Shown: positions 1-7,379, numbered from the stretch's first letter. The stretch is 12,648 nt of DNA from Christensenella sp. UBA7707 (GCA_002482435.1 DLFZ01000014.1:1-12648), one strand, 5' to 3'. Numbers and translations are program-made. The notes: generated from the letters alone by a model not told the origin.

Positions 1-1130
1 ATCTGCTCGTGGGTGTGGGTGGCGGTGTAGCTCGTGCGTAAGAGGCACTGCCCTTCCGGCACGGCGGGCGGCAGCACCGGGTTTACATACACGCCGTTTT
101 CTAAAAGCGCCTTGGCAATTACGAGGGTGCGTACCGCGTCGTAGGTGTAAATGGGGATGATCGCGGTGTTGCCCTCCATAATGGGAATGTTGTAGCCGTG
201 AAGGAGCGAGCGCATGTAATTTGCGACCTCCATCAGCGACTGTACACGCTGCGGCTCGGCTTTCATAATGCGAAGCGCCTCGAGCGCTGATGCCGCGTTT
301 GCGGGCGGTATGGACGCGCTGAAAATGAACGGGCGGGATTTGTGCATCACATAGTTCACCACATACGCATCCGCCGCCATGCAGCCGCCAAGGGATGCAA
401 GCGACTTGGAGAAGGTGGTCATGATGATGTCAACATCCTTATCAAGGCCGAAGTGCGAGGCGGTGCCGCGCCCGTGGTCGCCAATCATGCCCACGCCGTG
501 CGCGTCGTCCACCATGAGGCGCGCGCCGTATTTGTTTTTCAGGCGCACAAGCTCGGGAAGGTTTGCGATGTCGCCCGACATGGAAAACACACCGTCGGTG
601 ACGATGAGCTTTGGCGCATCTTCAGGTGCGCGGGCAAGGCGGTCTTCAAGGTCGGCCATGTTGGAGTGCTCGAATTTTGATACCTGCTTGGCAAAGCTCA
701 AGCGGGCGGCATCCACAAGGCTCGCGTGGTTTTCCGCGTCCGCAAACAGGTAGGTGTGGCGGTTGCATACCGCAGAAACAATGCCGAGGTTGGTTTGAAA
801 ACCCGTGGAAAAGGTCATGGCCGCTTCTTTGTTGAAAAACGAGGCAAGCTCCTGTTCAAGCTGCCTGTGCAGCACGAGCGTGCCATTGAGGAAGCGGGAG
901 CCGGAGCAGCCCGTGCCAAATTTGTCGAGCGCGGTGTGCGCGGCGGCGATGGTACGCTTGTCGTTGGTGAGCCCGAGATAGTTGTTGGAACCGAGCATAA
1001 TGGTTTTGTGCCCGTTGATGACAACCTCCGTATCCTGCGCGGTTTCAAGCGCATTGAAGTAGGGGTAGAGGCCGCGTTCCATCATCTCCTGGGGCTGGGT
1101 GTAACTTTTGAAACATTCAAACAGGTCCAT
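1..1130 (-). CDS. Serine palmitoyltransferase-like alpha-oxoamine synthase (PLP enzyme), C-terminus cut by window edge
   Basis: This fold-type I PLP enzyme belongs to the alpha-oxoamine synthase family, which condenses an amino acid with an acyl-CoA with loss of CO2. I read 376 residues from the ATG at 1130 to the window edge; the family is usually about 395, so only about 20 are missing. Visible motifs are GSNNYLGL (47-54), GTGCSGSRFLNGT (72-84), NHAS with the ring-stacking His135, VDDAHG with Asp208 and His211, and TTFSKS with the likely PLP-lysine Lys242. The stretches SRFLNGTLVLH, FSKSLAS and FIFSAS, and the late NPVLPPA, resemble Bacteroides serine palmitoyltransferase as I remember it more than E. 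coli Kbl (which has GTLGKALGG). The substrate is inference; glycine C-acetyltransferase or AONS remain possible. AAGGAG lies 8 nt before the ATG. The cell location should be cytosol or inner membrane face. Confidence 0.85.
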   Translation of the reverse strand, partial: MDLFECFKSYTQPQEMMERGLYPYFNALETAQDTEVVINGHKTIMLGSNNYLGLTNDKRTIAAAHTALDKFGTGCSGSRFLNGTLVLHRQLEQELASFFNKEAAMTFSTGFQTNLGIVSAVCNRHTYLFADAENHASLVDAARLSFAKQVSKFEHSNMADLEDRLARAPEDAPKLIVTDGVFSMSGDIANLPELVRLKNKYGARLMVDDAHGVGMIGDHGRGTASHFGLDKDVDIIMTTFSKSLASLGGCMAADAYVVNYVMHKSRPFIFSASIPPANAASALEALRIMKAEPQRVQSLMEVANYMRSLLHGYNIPIMEGNTAIIPIYTYDAVRTLVIAKALLENGVYVNPVLPPAVPEGQCLLRTSYTATHTHEQ

Positions 1131-1184
1131 TCCGACAGCTCCTTAAAATAAAATAGAAAAAGGGTAAAATGGTATGAACAATGT

Positions 1185-1213
1185 ATTATACCCCAATTGT
1201 GGCATAAATGCAA
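1185..1213 (-). promoter_or_regulatory. Promoter of the alpha-oxoamine synthase gene
   Basis: On the minus strand there is a perfect -10 TATAAT (1190-1185) and a -35-like TTGCAT (1213-1208) separated by 17 nt. This predicts a start near 1178 and a leader of about 48 nt with an AAGGAG ribosome binding site. The -35 matches the consensus only in its TTG, so an activator may help, but the -10 and spacing are ideal. Confidence 0.65.
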
Positions 1214-1266
1214 AGTTGACAGTTGTGAACCCTATGTTAAATGCATATATGCCTGCCGTTTTTTTG

Positions 1267-1294
1267 TTGACAGCGCCATGGAAGCGTGTAAAAT
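1267..1294 (+). promoter_or_regulatory. Promoter of the MATE transporter gene
   Basis: A perfect -35 TTGACA (1267-1272) is followed after 16 nt by TAAAAT (1289-1294). The start would be near 1301, giving a leader of about 85 nt. The promoter lies inside the upstream part of the open frame, which argues against the TTG at 1197 as the translation start. A second TTGACA at 1216-1221 has no well-spaced -10. The leader begins with a small hairpin, TGCGG-caaa-CCGCA, at 1305-1318. Confidence 0.65.
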
Positions 1295-1385
1295 GGTTCT
1301 ATCATGCGGCAAACCGCAAAACTTCCGCAGGGTAAAAGGACGGGGCATAAGCACAACGCAAGCGCTCACGAAGGGATATTCTACC

Positions 1386-2978
1386 ATGCAACAGCTTTCC
1401 ATGCGGCTTAGTGCGCGGCTTGACGGCATGCTGACAAGCCCCCTGATGTCAGGCAAAAAAATAACCGCCATCATGCTGCCCCTGTTTTTGGATCAGCTTA
1501 CCTTTGTTGCGCTCAACATGCTCAACACCGGCATGATAAGCTCCACCGGCGTGGCAGCGGTGAGCGCCGTTGGCATGGTGGATACGCTCAACAACCTCAT
1601 CTGCCAGCTTTACCTTGCCGTGGCAATGGCGGGCACGGTGCTCGTGGCCAAGCATAGCGGCGCAAACAACCCCGCCATGGTTTCGCGCGCGGCGGTGCTT
1701 TCGCTTGTTGGCGGGCTTTTGATCGGCGGCGTGCTGGCGCTCGTGTTCGGGCTGTTTCGCGGGCCGGTTTTACAGGCGGTTTATGGCGGTGCCGATTCGG
1801 AAGTGTTGGAGCTTGCCAAGGTTTATCTTCTTGGCGTGGCGCTTGTAAGCCCGGGCAACGCGGTCATCAACTCCGGCAACGGCGTTTTGCGCGGTATGGG
1901 CGAAACGAAAACCTCGCTTACGGTTTCTTTGGTCACCAACGTTTCCTACGCGGCGCTGAACATTTTGTTCCTGCCGGTTTTAGGTTTGGGCGTTCATGGG
2001 CTTGTTTATGCGCTCGTTATTTCAAGGGTGCTCGGGTGTTTGTGCGTGTGGCTGTTCCTCTCACGAAGGCACATTTTCCTGCAAATGAGCCTGAAGGCGT
2101 CGCTTCGCGCCATAAAGGGGCTTGGCGGCGATATGATGCAGTTCGCGCTTCCTTATACGGTGGAAAGCCTGTTTTTTTGCGCCGGCCTTCTTGCGGTGCA
2201 GATGATTCTCGTGGGCTTTGGCACAAACGCCATTGCGGCCAACACCATTGCAAGCTCAATGCTCGGGCTTATGTGCTGCGCGGGTGACGCGCTTTGCAAC
2301 ACCACCGTTACGGTTGTCGGCCAGTGCATGGGGCAAAACGGCATAAAGGAAGCCAAGCATTACGTGAAAACGTTCGTCAATCTTTCGGGCGTCGTTACGT
2401 TTGTAATCCTTGGGCTGATGCTTTTGGGCTTCCCGCTCATCATAAAAATGTACGGCGCCACAGCCGAAATCGGCGATACGGTTTTCTACCTCATTTTAGG
2501 TTCGGGTCTTTTGCACCTGTTTTTCTGGCCGCGCTCGTTCATGATACCCGCGTGCTTGCGCACAGCGGGGGACGTAAAGTTTGCCTCGCTTGTGATTCTC
2601 ACTTCCGTGTGGGCGGTGAGGGTGGCGGCTTGCTATTTGCTCGCGGTTGTGTTTGACCTTGGCGTATACGGGACGTGGGGCGGCATGTGCTTTGAGTGGA
2701 TCGTCCGCACCGTGATTTTTACGCTTCGCCTGCGTTCCGACAAATGGCACCTCCACCACAAAAGCGTGGCCGTGGCACAAGATGGCGCAAGCCACTTTTT
2801 TGATACTTTAAAGCCGCCCGGCAGTTTGCCGGGCGGCTTTTGCGCTACCTTTTTACGATGCGGTAGTACACGTGCGCGGTCAGCTTATACACAACAAGGT
2901 ACAAAACCGCGAACAGCGCGCAGCAACCGCCGATGCAGCCTAGCACAAGCCCCCAGTCGTAAAGCTGGAACACTTTGA
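1386..2978 (+). CDS. MATE family multidrug/cation antiporter (frame runs past its terminator)
   Basis: This is a multi-pass membrane efflux protein of the MATE family, which exports drugs or metabolites in exchange for Na+ or H+. It has about twelve hydrophobic segments in two homologous halves. Typical motifs are NSGNGVLRGMGETKTSL (162-178) in the first half and VTVVGQCMGQN (308-318) in the second. I chose ATG 1386 because an AAGGGA-type site lies just upstream and a strong promoter lies at 1267-1294; the frame itself is open back to TTG 1197. The family-like part ends near residue 460-475, the normal MATE length. The frame then continues about 55 residues through the terminator hairpin and 134 bases into the convergent permease gene. 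This tail is low in recognisable features and may come from a one-base indel; a T6 tract at 2796-2801 is the obvious site, since T5 or T7 gives an immediate stop. Substrate is unknown. Confidence 0.88.
   Translation: MQQLSMRLSARLDGMLTSPLMSGKKITAIMLPLFLDQLTFVALNMLNTGMISSTGVAAVSAVGMVDTLNNLICQLYLAVAMAGTVLVAKHSGANNPAMVSRAAVLSLVGGLLIGGVLALVFGLFRGPVLQAVYGGADSEVLELAKVYLLGVALVSPGNAVINSGNGVLRGMGETKTSLTVSLVTNVSYAALNILFLPVLGLGVHGLVYALVISRVLGCLCVWLFLSRRHIFLQMSLKASLRAIKGLGGDMMQFALPYTVESLFFCAGLLAVQMILVGFGTNAIAANTIASSMLGLMCCAGDALCNTTVTVVGQCMGQNGIKEAKHYVKTFVNLSGVVTFVILGLMLLGFPLIIKMYGATAEIGDTVFYLILGSGLLHLFFWPRSFMIPACLRTAGDVKFASLVILTSVWAVRVAACYLLAVVFDLGVYGTWGGMCFEWIVRTVIFTLRLRSDKWHLHHKSVAVAQDGASHFFDTLKPPGSLPGGFCATFLRCGSTRARSAYTQQGTKPRTARSNRRCSLAQAPSRKAGTL
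2811..2841. terminator. Bidirectional intrinsic terminator between convergent genes
   Basis: A perfect 13-bp GC-rich stem (2811-2823 with 2827-2839) has a 3-nt loop and is followed by TTTT on the plus strand; the minus strand reads stem then TTTAAAG. It lies 4 bases from the permease stop (2845-2847), so it serves the ABC operon in one direction and the MATE gene in the other. For the MATE gene it lies upstream of the only in-frame stop. Confidence 0.9.
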
Positions 2979-4557
2979 GCATCACCGCCATGATCTTGGA
3001 GGCAAACAGCATGTGCAATAGCGTCATTCCAAGCGGTATGAAAAACACCCACAGCACCTGCGCGTTGATGGTGGACTTCACCTGTGCGTCGTCCATGCCC
3101 ACCTTTTGCAAGATCACAAACTGCTCCCTGTCCTCATAGCCTTCGGAAACCTGCTTGAAGTAAATGATAAGCACCGTTACCGCGAGAAACAGGATGCCGA
3201 AGAACACGCCGAGGAACAAAAGCCCGCCGTACAGCGCGTACCCATCCTGACGGGCTTCAAAAACATTGGTCGAGCCAAGGCTCATGCCGGAGAAGGTATC
3301 CGCATAGAGCGCCCTTGCGCCGTCCACAAACGCGATGCAGTTTTCCTCCGTACCCGCCACGTCAAAAACCATTTGGCGGTCGAACACGATAAGCTCGGTT
3401 CCCTCAACGAAAACAGCGTCCTTGGGCACATAGTTTTCCTGTGTGTACTCCTGATCTTCGGGGCGTTCGTAAATAAGCTTGCTCCTGTCGGAAGTAAGCG
3501 TTACGCCGTGCTCCTTGGCAAGTTTGATAAGTGCTGCGTCAAACGCGCGGATGTCGTCGCTGGTTAGGCCTTTGTCAACGCGCAGCTCTACGTCAAACGG
3601 GAAGGAGGCCGTAAGCGCTCTTTCCTGCCCGAGGTACAAGGAGAGCGTACCGGAAACCGTTACGAGGAGCATGGTTGATAGAATGCAGATGGTCGCGAGC
3701 GACCTTGCATTTTGGCGCATACGCTGAAACATGCCGCCGATGGCGATGAAGTTGCCGGGCTTGTAGTAAAGATTTTTGTTGGCGCGAAGCGCGCGCAGCG
3801 CCGCGATGCTGCCGGAGGAAAAAAGAAGGTTTGTGGCAATGATCACAAGCAGCGCAAGCGGGAAGAAAAGCCCAAGCGCCGCGCCAGCATTGCTCTGGCT
3901 CCACGCGAAATAATACGCCGCCGCCAGCAGAAGAACCCCTAAGATTGCCACGGGCACGAGGAACTTTGAGTCCTTCTGCCCCTTTTTTTCGCTGTTCATA
4001 AGCTCCATGGGGCTTGTGAGCCGCACCTGCCGCAAATTAAGAAGCGAGGTGAACACGAACACCGCGAAGAAAAGCACGAGCATGATCAAATACGCTTTGC
4101 CGCTTATAGAAAAGCTGCTGCCCGGCACTGCGCGGATGAGTTTTAGAAGGATCAAAAACAAAAGCCTGCCAAACACAAGCGCCGCCGCAACGCCCAAAAG
4201 AACACCTGCAAAAAGCGTAATGAGGTTTTCCCACACGAGCACGCGTCCCACATGCCGCCTTTCAAGGCCGAGAATGCCGTAAAGGCCGAACTCGCGCTTG
4301 CGCCGCCCCACAATGAAGTTGTTGATGTACACCATGAAGAAAAAAGCGAACACCGAAAATACCACGATGCCGAACGCGAAAATGGAAGCTGCCGTTTCGC
4401 CGCGCGGAACGTTTTTTAGCCCGTCGGAAAACAAAAGCCCGCCAATCAAAAGGTAGACCGCGCAGATAACGGCTGTTGTGAGGATGTAGGGGAAGTACGT
4501 CCTTCGGCTTCTTACGATGTTGCTCCAAGCGAGCCGCAAATAAAACGCCTTAGCCAA
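2845..4557 (-). CDS. BceB/FtsX-type ABC transporter permease of a peptide-resistance module
   Basis: This 570-residue membrane subunit pairs with the ATPase encoded just upstream. Hydrophobic segments fit the ten-helix BceB plan: helix 1 near 21-43, a pair near 58-83 and 105-142, then 156-176, 199-218, 226-246 and 286-309, an extracytoplasmic domain of about 128 residues (311-438), then 440-467, 499-525 and 535-559. Family-like stretches are FIVGRRKREFGLYGILGLE (81-99) and FVILQKVGM (480-488). Bce permeases typically carry about 200 residues between helices 7 and 8, so this sensing domain is short. I start at TTG 4557 because GGAGGTG lies 6 nt upstream; ATG 4572 is in frame but lacks a site of its own. 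The start overlaps the ATPase stop by 8 nt, so translation is probably coupled. By family it would act on lipid II-cycle antimicrobial peptides and form a sensory complex with the kinase; the actual peptide is unknown. Confidence 0.88.
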   Translation of the reverse strand: MAKAFYLRLAWSNIVRSRRTYFPYILTTAVICAVYLLIGGLLFSDGLKNVPRGETAASIFAFGIVVFSVFAFFFMVYINNFIVGRRKREFGLYGILGLERRHVGRVLVWENLITLFAGVLLGVAAALVFGRLLFLILLKLIRAVPGSSFSISGKAYLIMLVLFFAVFVFTSLLNLRQVRLTSPMELMNSEKKGQKDSKFLVPVAILGVLLLAAAYYFAWSQSNAGAALGLFFPLALLVIIATNLLFSSGSIAALRALRANKNLYYKPGNFIAIGGMFQRMRQNARSLATICILSTMLLVTVSGTLSLYLGQERALTASFPFDVELRVDKGLTSDDIRAFDAALIKLAKEHGVTLTSDRSKLIYERPEDQEYTQENYVPKDAVFVEGTELIVFDRQMVFDVAGTEENCIAFVDGARALYADTFSGMSLGSTNVFEARQDGYALYGGLLFLGVFFGILFLAVTVLIIYFKQVSEGYEDREQFVILQKVGMDDAQVKSTINAQVLWVFFIPLGMTLLHMLFASKIMAVMLKVFQLYDWGLVLGCIGGCCALFAVLYLVVYKLTAHVYYRIVKR

Positions 4558-5317
4558 TGTCCACACCTCCATCGGAGAGCACCGAAAGGTTGGATACGAT
4601 GCGCTCGAAAAACGCATGGTTGCTCAAATGTCCGCGGTAGATCTGCGAGAAAATTTCCCCGTCGCGGATGAACAGCACGCGCGAGGCATAGCTTGCCGCA
4701 AGCGCGCTGTGCGTTACCATGAGAATGGTTTTGCCCTGCTCGTTGAGGGTTCGGAAGTTTTGAAGAAGGTTTGCCGAGGCTTTGGAATCAAGCGCGCCTG
4801 TCGGCTCGTCCGCAAGGAGAATGCGCGGGTCGGTAACGACCGCACGGGCAATCGCCGCGCGCTGCTTTTCACCGCCCGAAACCTCATAGGGGTATTTTTG
4901 AAGAAGGGCGGTGATGCCGAGCATGTCCGCAATGGGCGCGAGACGGCGCTCCATTTCCGCAAGCGGGGTGCGCGAGAGCACGAGCGGCAAAAGGATGTTG
5001 TCCTTGAGGGAAAAGCTGTCGAGCAAATTAAAATCCTGAAACACAAAGCCCAAGTGCTTGCGGCGGAATTCCGAAAGCTCGCGTTCGCGTATTTGCGAAA
5101 ACGCCCTACCGTCAAGAAGAACATCGCCCTCGGTGGGGCGGTCGAGTGAGGCGATGATGTTTAGTAGTGTGGTTTTTCCGCTGCCCGATGGGCCCATAAT
5201 GGCGAGGAACTCACCCTCCTCCACTTCAAAGCTCACGCGCTTGAGCGCGGCGTATTGCTGTGTTTTCAATTTGGAACCGTAAATTTTACGGATGCCGGTT
5301 ACTTTTAAAAGCTCCAT
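4550..5317 (-). CDS. ABC transporter ATPase, BceA/MacB (LolD-like) subfamily
   Basis: This 255-residue cytoplasmic ATPase powers the neighbouring permease. All nucleotide-binding motifs are intact: Walker A GPSGSGKT (42-49), Q-loop Gln94 in FVFQDFNLLD, signature VSGGEKQR (146-153), Walker B ILLADE (166-171) with catalytic Glu171, D-loop GALD and H-loop His203 in VTHS. The length and the FNLLD/DNILLPL region fit BceA- and MacB-type ATPases. The start at 5317 is well supported by TAAGGAGG (5330-5323) 5 nt upstream. It is separated from the kinase gene by 325 bp, most of it a TA-flanked inverted-repeat element, whereas it overlaps the permease gene by 8 nt. A separate promoter for the ATPase-permease pair is expected in Bce-like systems but I could not place one with confidence. 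Confidence 0.93.
   Translation of the reverse strand: MELLKVTGIRKIYGSKLKTQQYAALKRVSFEVEEGEFLAIMGPSGSGKTTLLNIIASLDRPTEGDVLLDGRAFSQIRERELSEFRRKHLGFVFQDFNLLDSFSLKDNILLPLVLSRTPLAEMERRLAPIADMLGITALLQKYPYEVSGGEKQRAAIARAVVTDPRILLADEPTGALDSKASANLLQNFRTLNEQGKTILMVTHSALAASYASRVLFIRDGEIFSQIYRGHLSNHAFFERIVSNLSVLSDGGVDIG
4564..4570 (-). promoter_or_regulatory. Ribosome binding site that decides the permease TTG start
   Basis: On the minus strand GGAGGTG lies 6 nt before TTG 4557 and inside the last codons of the ATPase gene. The alternative ATG (4572-4570) overlaps this site by its G, so it cannot use it. Confidence 0.65.
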
Positions 5318-5338
5318 AGTTGCCTCCTTATTGAAGCA

Positions 5339-5556
5339 TAGCGCGCCAATTCGAGCACGGCCACAAAAGTGTATGACACGCCATAGCTTTGTTGAAGCCG
5401 CTTGCCGTAGGCACCGCTACGCCTTCGCGCCTTCGCCGCGCTCTGCCGCGCCATACGCTTTTGTGGCTCTACCGACCCAAACGGCATCATGGTGCTATTC
5501 CAGCCGACGACAATGACCAAAATATGCCGTTTGGGCGTGTTCGGATTGGCGCGCTA
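5339..5556. mobile_element. MITE-like inverted-repeat element with TA flanks, folding as a three-way junction
   Basis: A 214-bp unit (5341-5554) starts with GCGCGCCAAT and ends with its complement. The outer arms 5339-5359 and 5536-5556 pair over 21 positions with two mismatches, counting the flanking TA at both ends (5339-5340 and 5555-5556), which looks like a TA target-site duplication of the Tc1/mariner-IS630 kind. Inside are two more inverted repeats: 5361-5375 with 5452-5466 (14 of 15) and 5476-5487 with 5524-5535 (12 of 12). Together they make a compact three-way junction. A small apical stem, CGTAG/CTACG, lies at 5406-5421. There is no transposase or good coding frame, so it would be non-autonomous. 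It lies between the sensor kinase and ATPase genes. I saw no second copy in this window. A domesticated structured RNA or palindromic regulatory unit is the alternative. Confidence 0.7.
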
Positions 5557-5617
5557 AGCTTATATAAGCCCATTTTACACTTTAGAAAATGCGCGAGCCA
5601 TTTCGCTGCCTTACAGT

Positions 5618-5630
5618 TTTGCGCCGCAAA
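5618..5630. promoter_or_regulatory. Perfect short palindrome after the kinase stop, possible operator
   Basis: TTTGCG-c-CGCAAA is a perfect 13-nt inverted repeat, 12 nt downstream of the kinase stop codon and about 300 nt upstream of the ATPase start. A binding site for the local response regulator is possible but not supported by a matching sequence elsewhere. Confidence 0.25.
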
Positions 5631-5642
5631 CGAACAAAATTG

Positions 5643-6632
5643 TCACTTAAAAATGTCCGTGTTCGGGTTTGGGAAGCGCAAAAACACCTTGGTGCCCTGC
5701 GCAAGCGCGGATTGCACCTCGATTGAAATATGAAGTGCGTCCGCCGCCTTTTTGGCAAGGTATAACCCAATGCCCGAGGCGCGGCCGTCTGTGCGCCCGT
5801 TGTAGCCCGTGTAGCCCTTGGAGAAAATGCGAGGCAAATCTTCCGCGCGTATGCCGATGCCGCTATCTTCCACGACGAGCGCGTTTTGCGCGCGGTAAAT
5901 GCGGATGCCGCCTTCGGGCGTGTATTTGAGCGCGTTTGAGAGAAGCTGCTCCAAAATAAACACGAGCCAGCGCCTGTCGGTTGTGATTTGCCATTGAAAA
6001 GGCTCGATCTCAACGGAAAGCTTTTGGTAGACAAACAGCACACCAAACTTTTTCACGCTTTCGCGCACGGTTTCATAAAGTTCGCACGGCTCAATGAGAA
6101 GGTCGGAGGAAATGTCGGAGAGCTTTACATAGCGAAGCGCCATGTCCGCATACCGCTCAATTTTAAAAAGCTCCTGCCGTATCACGCCCGAGCGCTCGTC
6201 GTTCATCTGCGAAAGCACGAGCGAAAGCGCCGCGATGGGGGTTTTGATTTGGTGAACCCAGAGTGTGTAATACTCGATCGAATTTTCATGCGCACTTTCA
6301 ACTTGGCGTTTCAAGGATGAGTAAGTTTGGGAAAGTTCAAAAAACAGCCGCGCATATTCCGCCTCGAGGGCGCTTTTTGGCGCGGGCAGCTCGTCCGCCG
6401 CATAAGGAAACGGCGAAGAAAGCGCCTTTAACGCGCGGCGCTTTCTGTAAAAACGAACGCCGTCCACAACCAAAAAAAGCGCCAGAAAAACCGTGTAGAG
6501 AAGCACCGTGTAGCGGGCGTATACCATATCCTGCGCGGCGAGGTAGTAGATCACAAGCGTGAGCGCGGAAGCGGCAGCGTAGGCGAAAAGAAGCACGGCG
6601 CGGTATTTCAAGTAGGCGAAAAGCTCACGCAT
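5643..6632 (-). CDS. Bce-type intramembrane-sensing histidine kinase
   Basis: This 329-residue sensor kinase phosphorylates the response regulator encoded upstream. The N-terminus has two membrane helices (about 12-32 and 41-58) with only a few residues between them, so it lacks an extracellular sensor; such kinases usually take their signal from the partner ABC permease. A cytoplasmic coiled linker (about 85-120) follows, then the H-box VHQIKTPI with phospho-accepting His127, the N-box LLSNALKYT with Asn233, the G1 box VEDSGIGI with Asp256, the F region FSKGY and the G2 box GIGLYLAK. The length matches BceS. The start overlaps the regulator stop by 8 nt (ATGCGTGA), so the pair is probably translationally coupled; AGGGG lies 10 nt upstream. 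Confidence 0.92.
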   Translation of the reverse strand: MRELFAYLKYRAVLLFAYAAASALTLVIYYLAAQDMVYARYTVLLYTVFLALFLVVDGVRFYRKRRALKALSSPFPYAADELPAPKSALEAEYARLFFELSQTYSSLKRQVESAHENSIEYYTLWVHQIKTPIAALSLVLSQMNDERSGVIRQELFKIERYADMALRYVKLSDISSDLLIEPCELYETVRESVKKFGVLFVYQKLSVEIEPFQWQITTDRRWLVFILEQLLSNALKYTPEGGIRIYRAQNALVVEDSGIGIRAEDLPRIFSKGYTGYNGRTDGRASGIGLYLAKKAADALHISIEVQSALAQGTKVFLRFPNPNTDIFK

Positions 6633-7296
6633 GAACGGCGTACCCCTGTTTCTTGTGCGTTACGATGCAGCCTTCAAGGCCGATCGAATCGAGCGTTTTT
6701 CGAAGCCGGTTTACGTTTACGGTTAGGGTATTATCGTCCACAAATTCGTCGCTTTCCCAAAGTGCGAGCATGAGCTGCTCGCGGCTCACAACGTTGCCCT
6801 TGTTGGCAAGCAAAAGCTGCAAAATACGCGCTTCGTTTCTGGTAAGCGCCGTGCGAGCGCCGTCCTTGATGAGGCAAAGCCCGCCAACGTCAAGAAGTGC
6901 ATCGCGAAGCGTAAGGCGGTTTTCCACCTCGTAGTCGTACGCCCGGCGAAGCATGGCCTGTATTTTTGCGGTGAGCACATCCATCGATACGGGCTTTGCG
7001 ATGTAATCGTCCCCGCCCATGCTCACGGCCGTTACCACATCCATGTTATCCGCACGCGAGGAGAGGAAGATCACGGGCGCTTTGGATAGCTCCCGTATTT
7101 TCGCGCACCAGTAAAAACCGTTGAAAAACGGCAGGGAAACATCCATCAGCACAAGGTGCGGCGAAAAACGTTCAAACTCCGCGAGCACATCGGAAAAATC
7201 CACAACCGGGCGCGCGTCAAAGCCCCAGCGCGTCAAGTTTTGTGCGATCTCCGAGGCGATCACGCCGTCGTCTTCCACGATGAGGATTTTGTGCAT
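6625..7296 (-). CDS. OmpR/PhoB-family response regulator, BceR-like
   Basis: This 223-residue DNA-binding regulator is the partner of the downstream kinase. The receiver domain (1-115) has the acidic pair Asp9/Asp10, phospho-acceptor Asp52 in LVLMDVSLP, the SS of FLSS at 79-80 and conserved Lys101 in AKPVS. The C-terminal winged-helix domain (about 127-221) shows LTRNEARILQLLLANKG, SREQLMLALW and the recognition-helix region TLTVNVNRLRKTL (190-202). The frame is open upstream to 7389, but ATG 7296 begins exactly at the receiver-fold MHKILIVEDD and has AAAGGAG upstream, so it is the start. It is the first gene of the module and probably activates the ATPase-permease genes. A palindrome upstream (7435-7454) is a candidate binding site. 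Confidence 0.93.
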   Translation of the reverse strand: MHKILIVEDDGVIASEIAQNLTRWGFDARPVVDFSDVLAEFERFSPHLVLMDVSLPFFNGFYWCAKIRELSKAPVIFLSSRADNMDVVTAVSMGGDDYIAKPVSMDVLTAKIQAMLRRAYDYEVENRLTLRDALLDVGGLCLIKDGARTALTRNEARILQLLLANKGNVVSREQLMLALWESDEFVDDNTLTVNVNRLRKTLDSIGLEGCIVTHKKQGYAVHA

Positions 7297-7379
7297 GAAA
7301 ACGCTCCTTTCCCGCAATCGGGCGCGGGCGCACACAGAAAAACGGCGGCGCGCCCGTAAAAGAAAGTTTTGCCAAAAAA

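Noticed and set aside
1197..1385. N-terminal extension of the MATE frame from a TTG start
   Set aside because: It contains a promoter with a perfect -35 (1267-1294), has no ribosome site, and the family N-terminus begins near ATG 1386.
1304..1411. Short upstream frame in the MATE leader (ATG 1304, about 35 codons)
   Set aside because: It would be almost leaderless with no ribosome binding site, and it overlaps the MATE start; no sign of regulation by codon content.
5305..5520. Open frames inside the inverted-repeat element
   Set aside because: They span the palindromic arms and the ATPase ribosome site, have no site of their own and look like no protein family.
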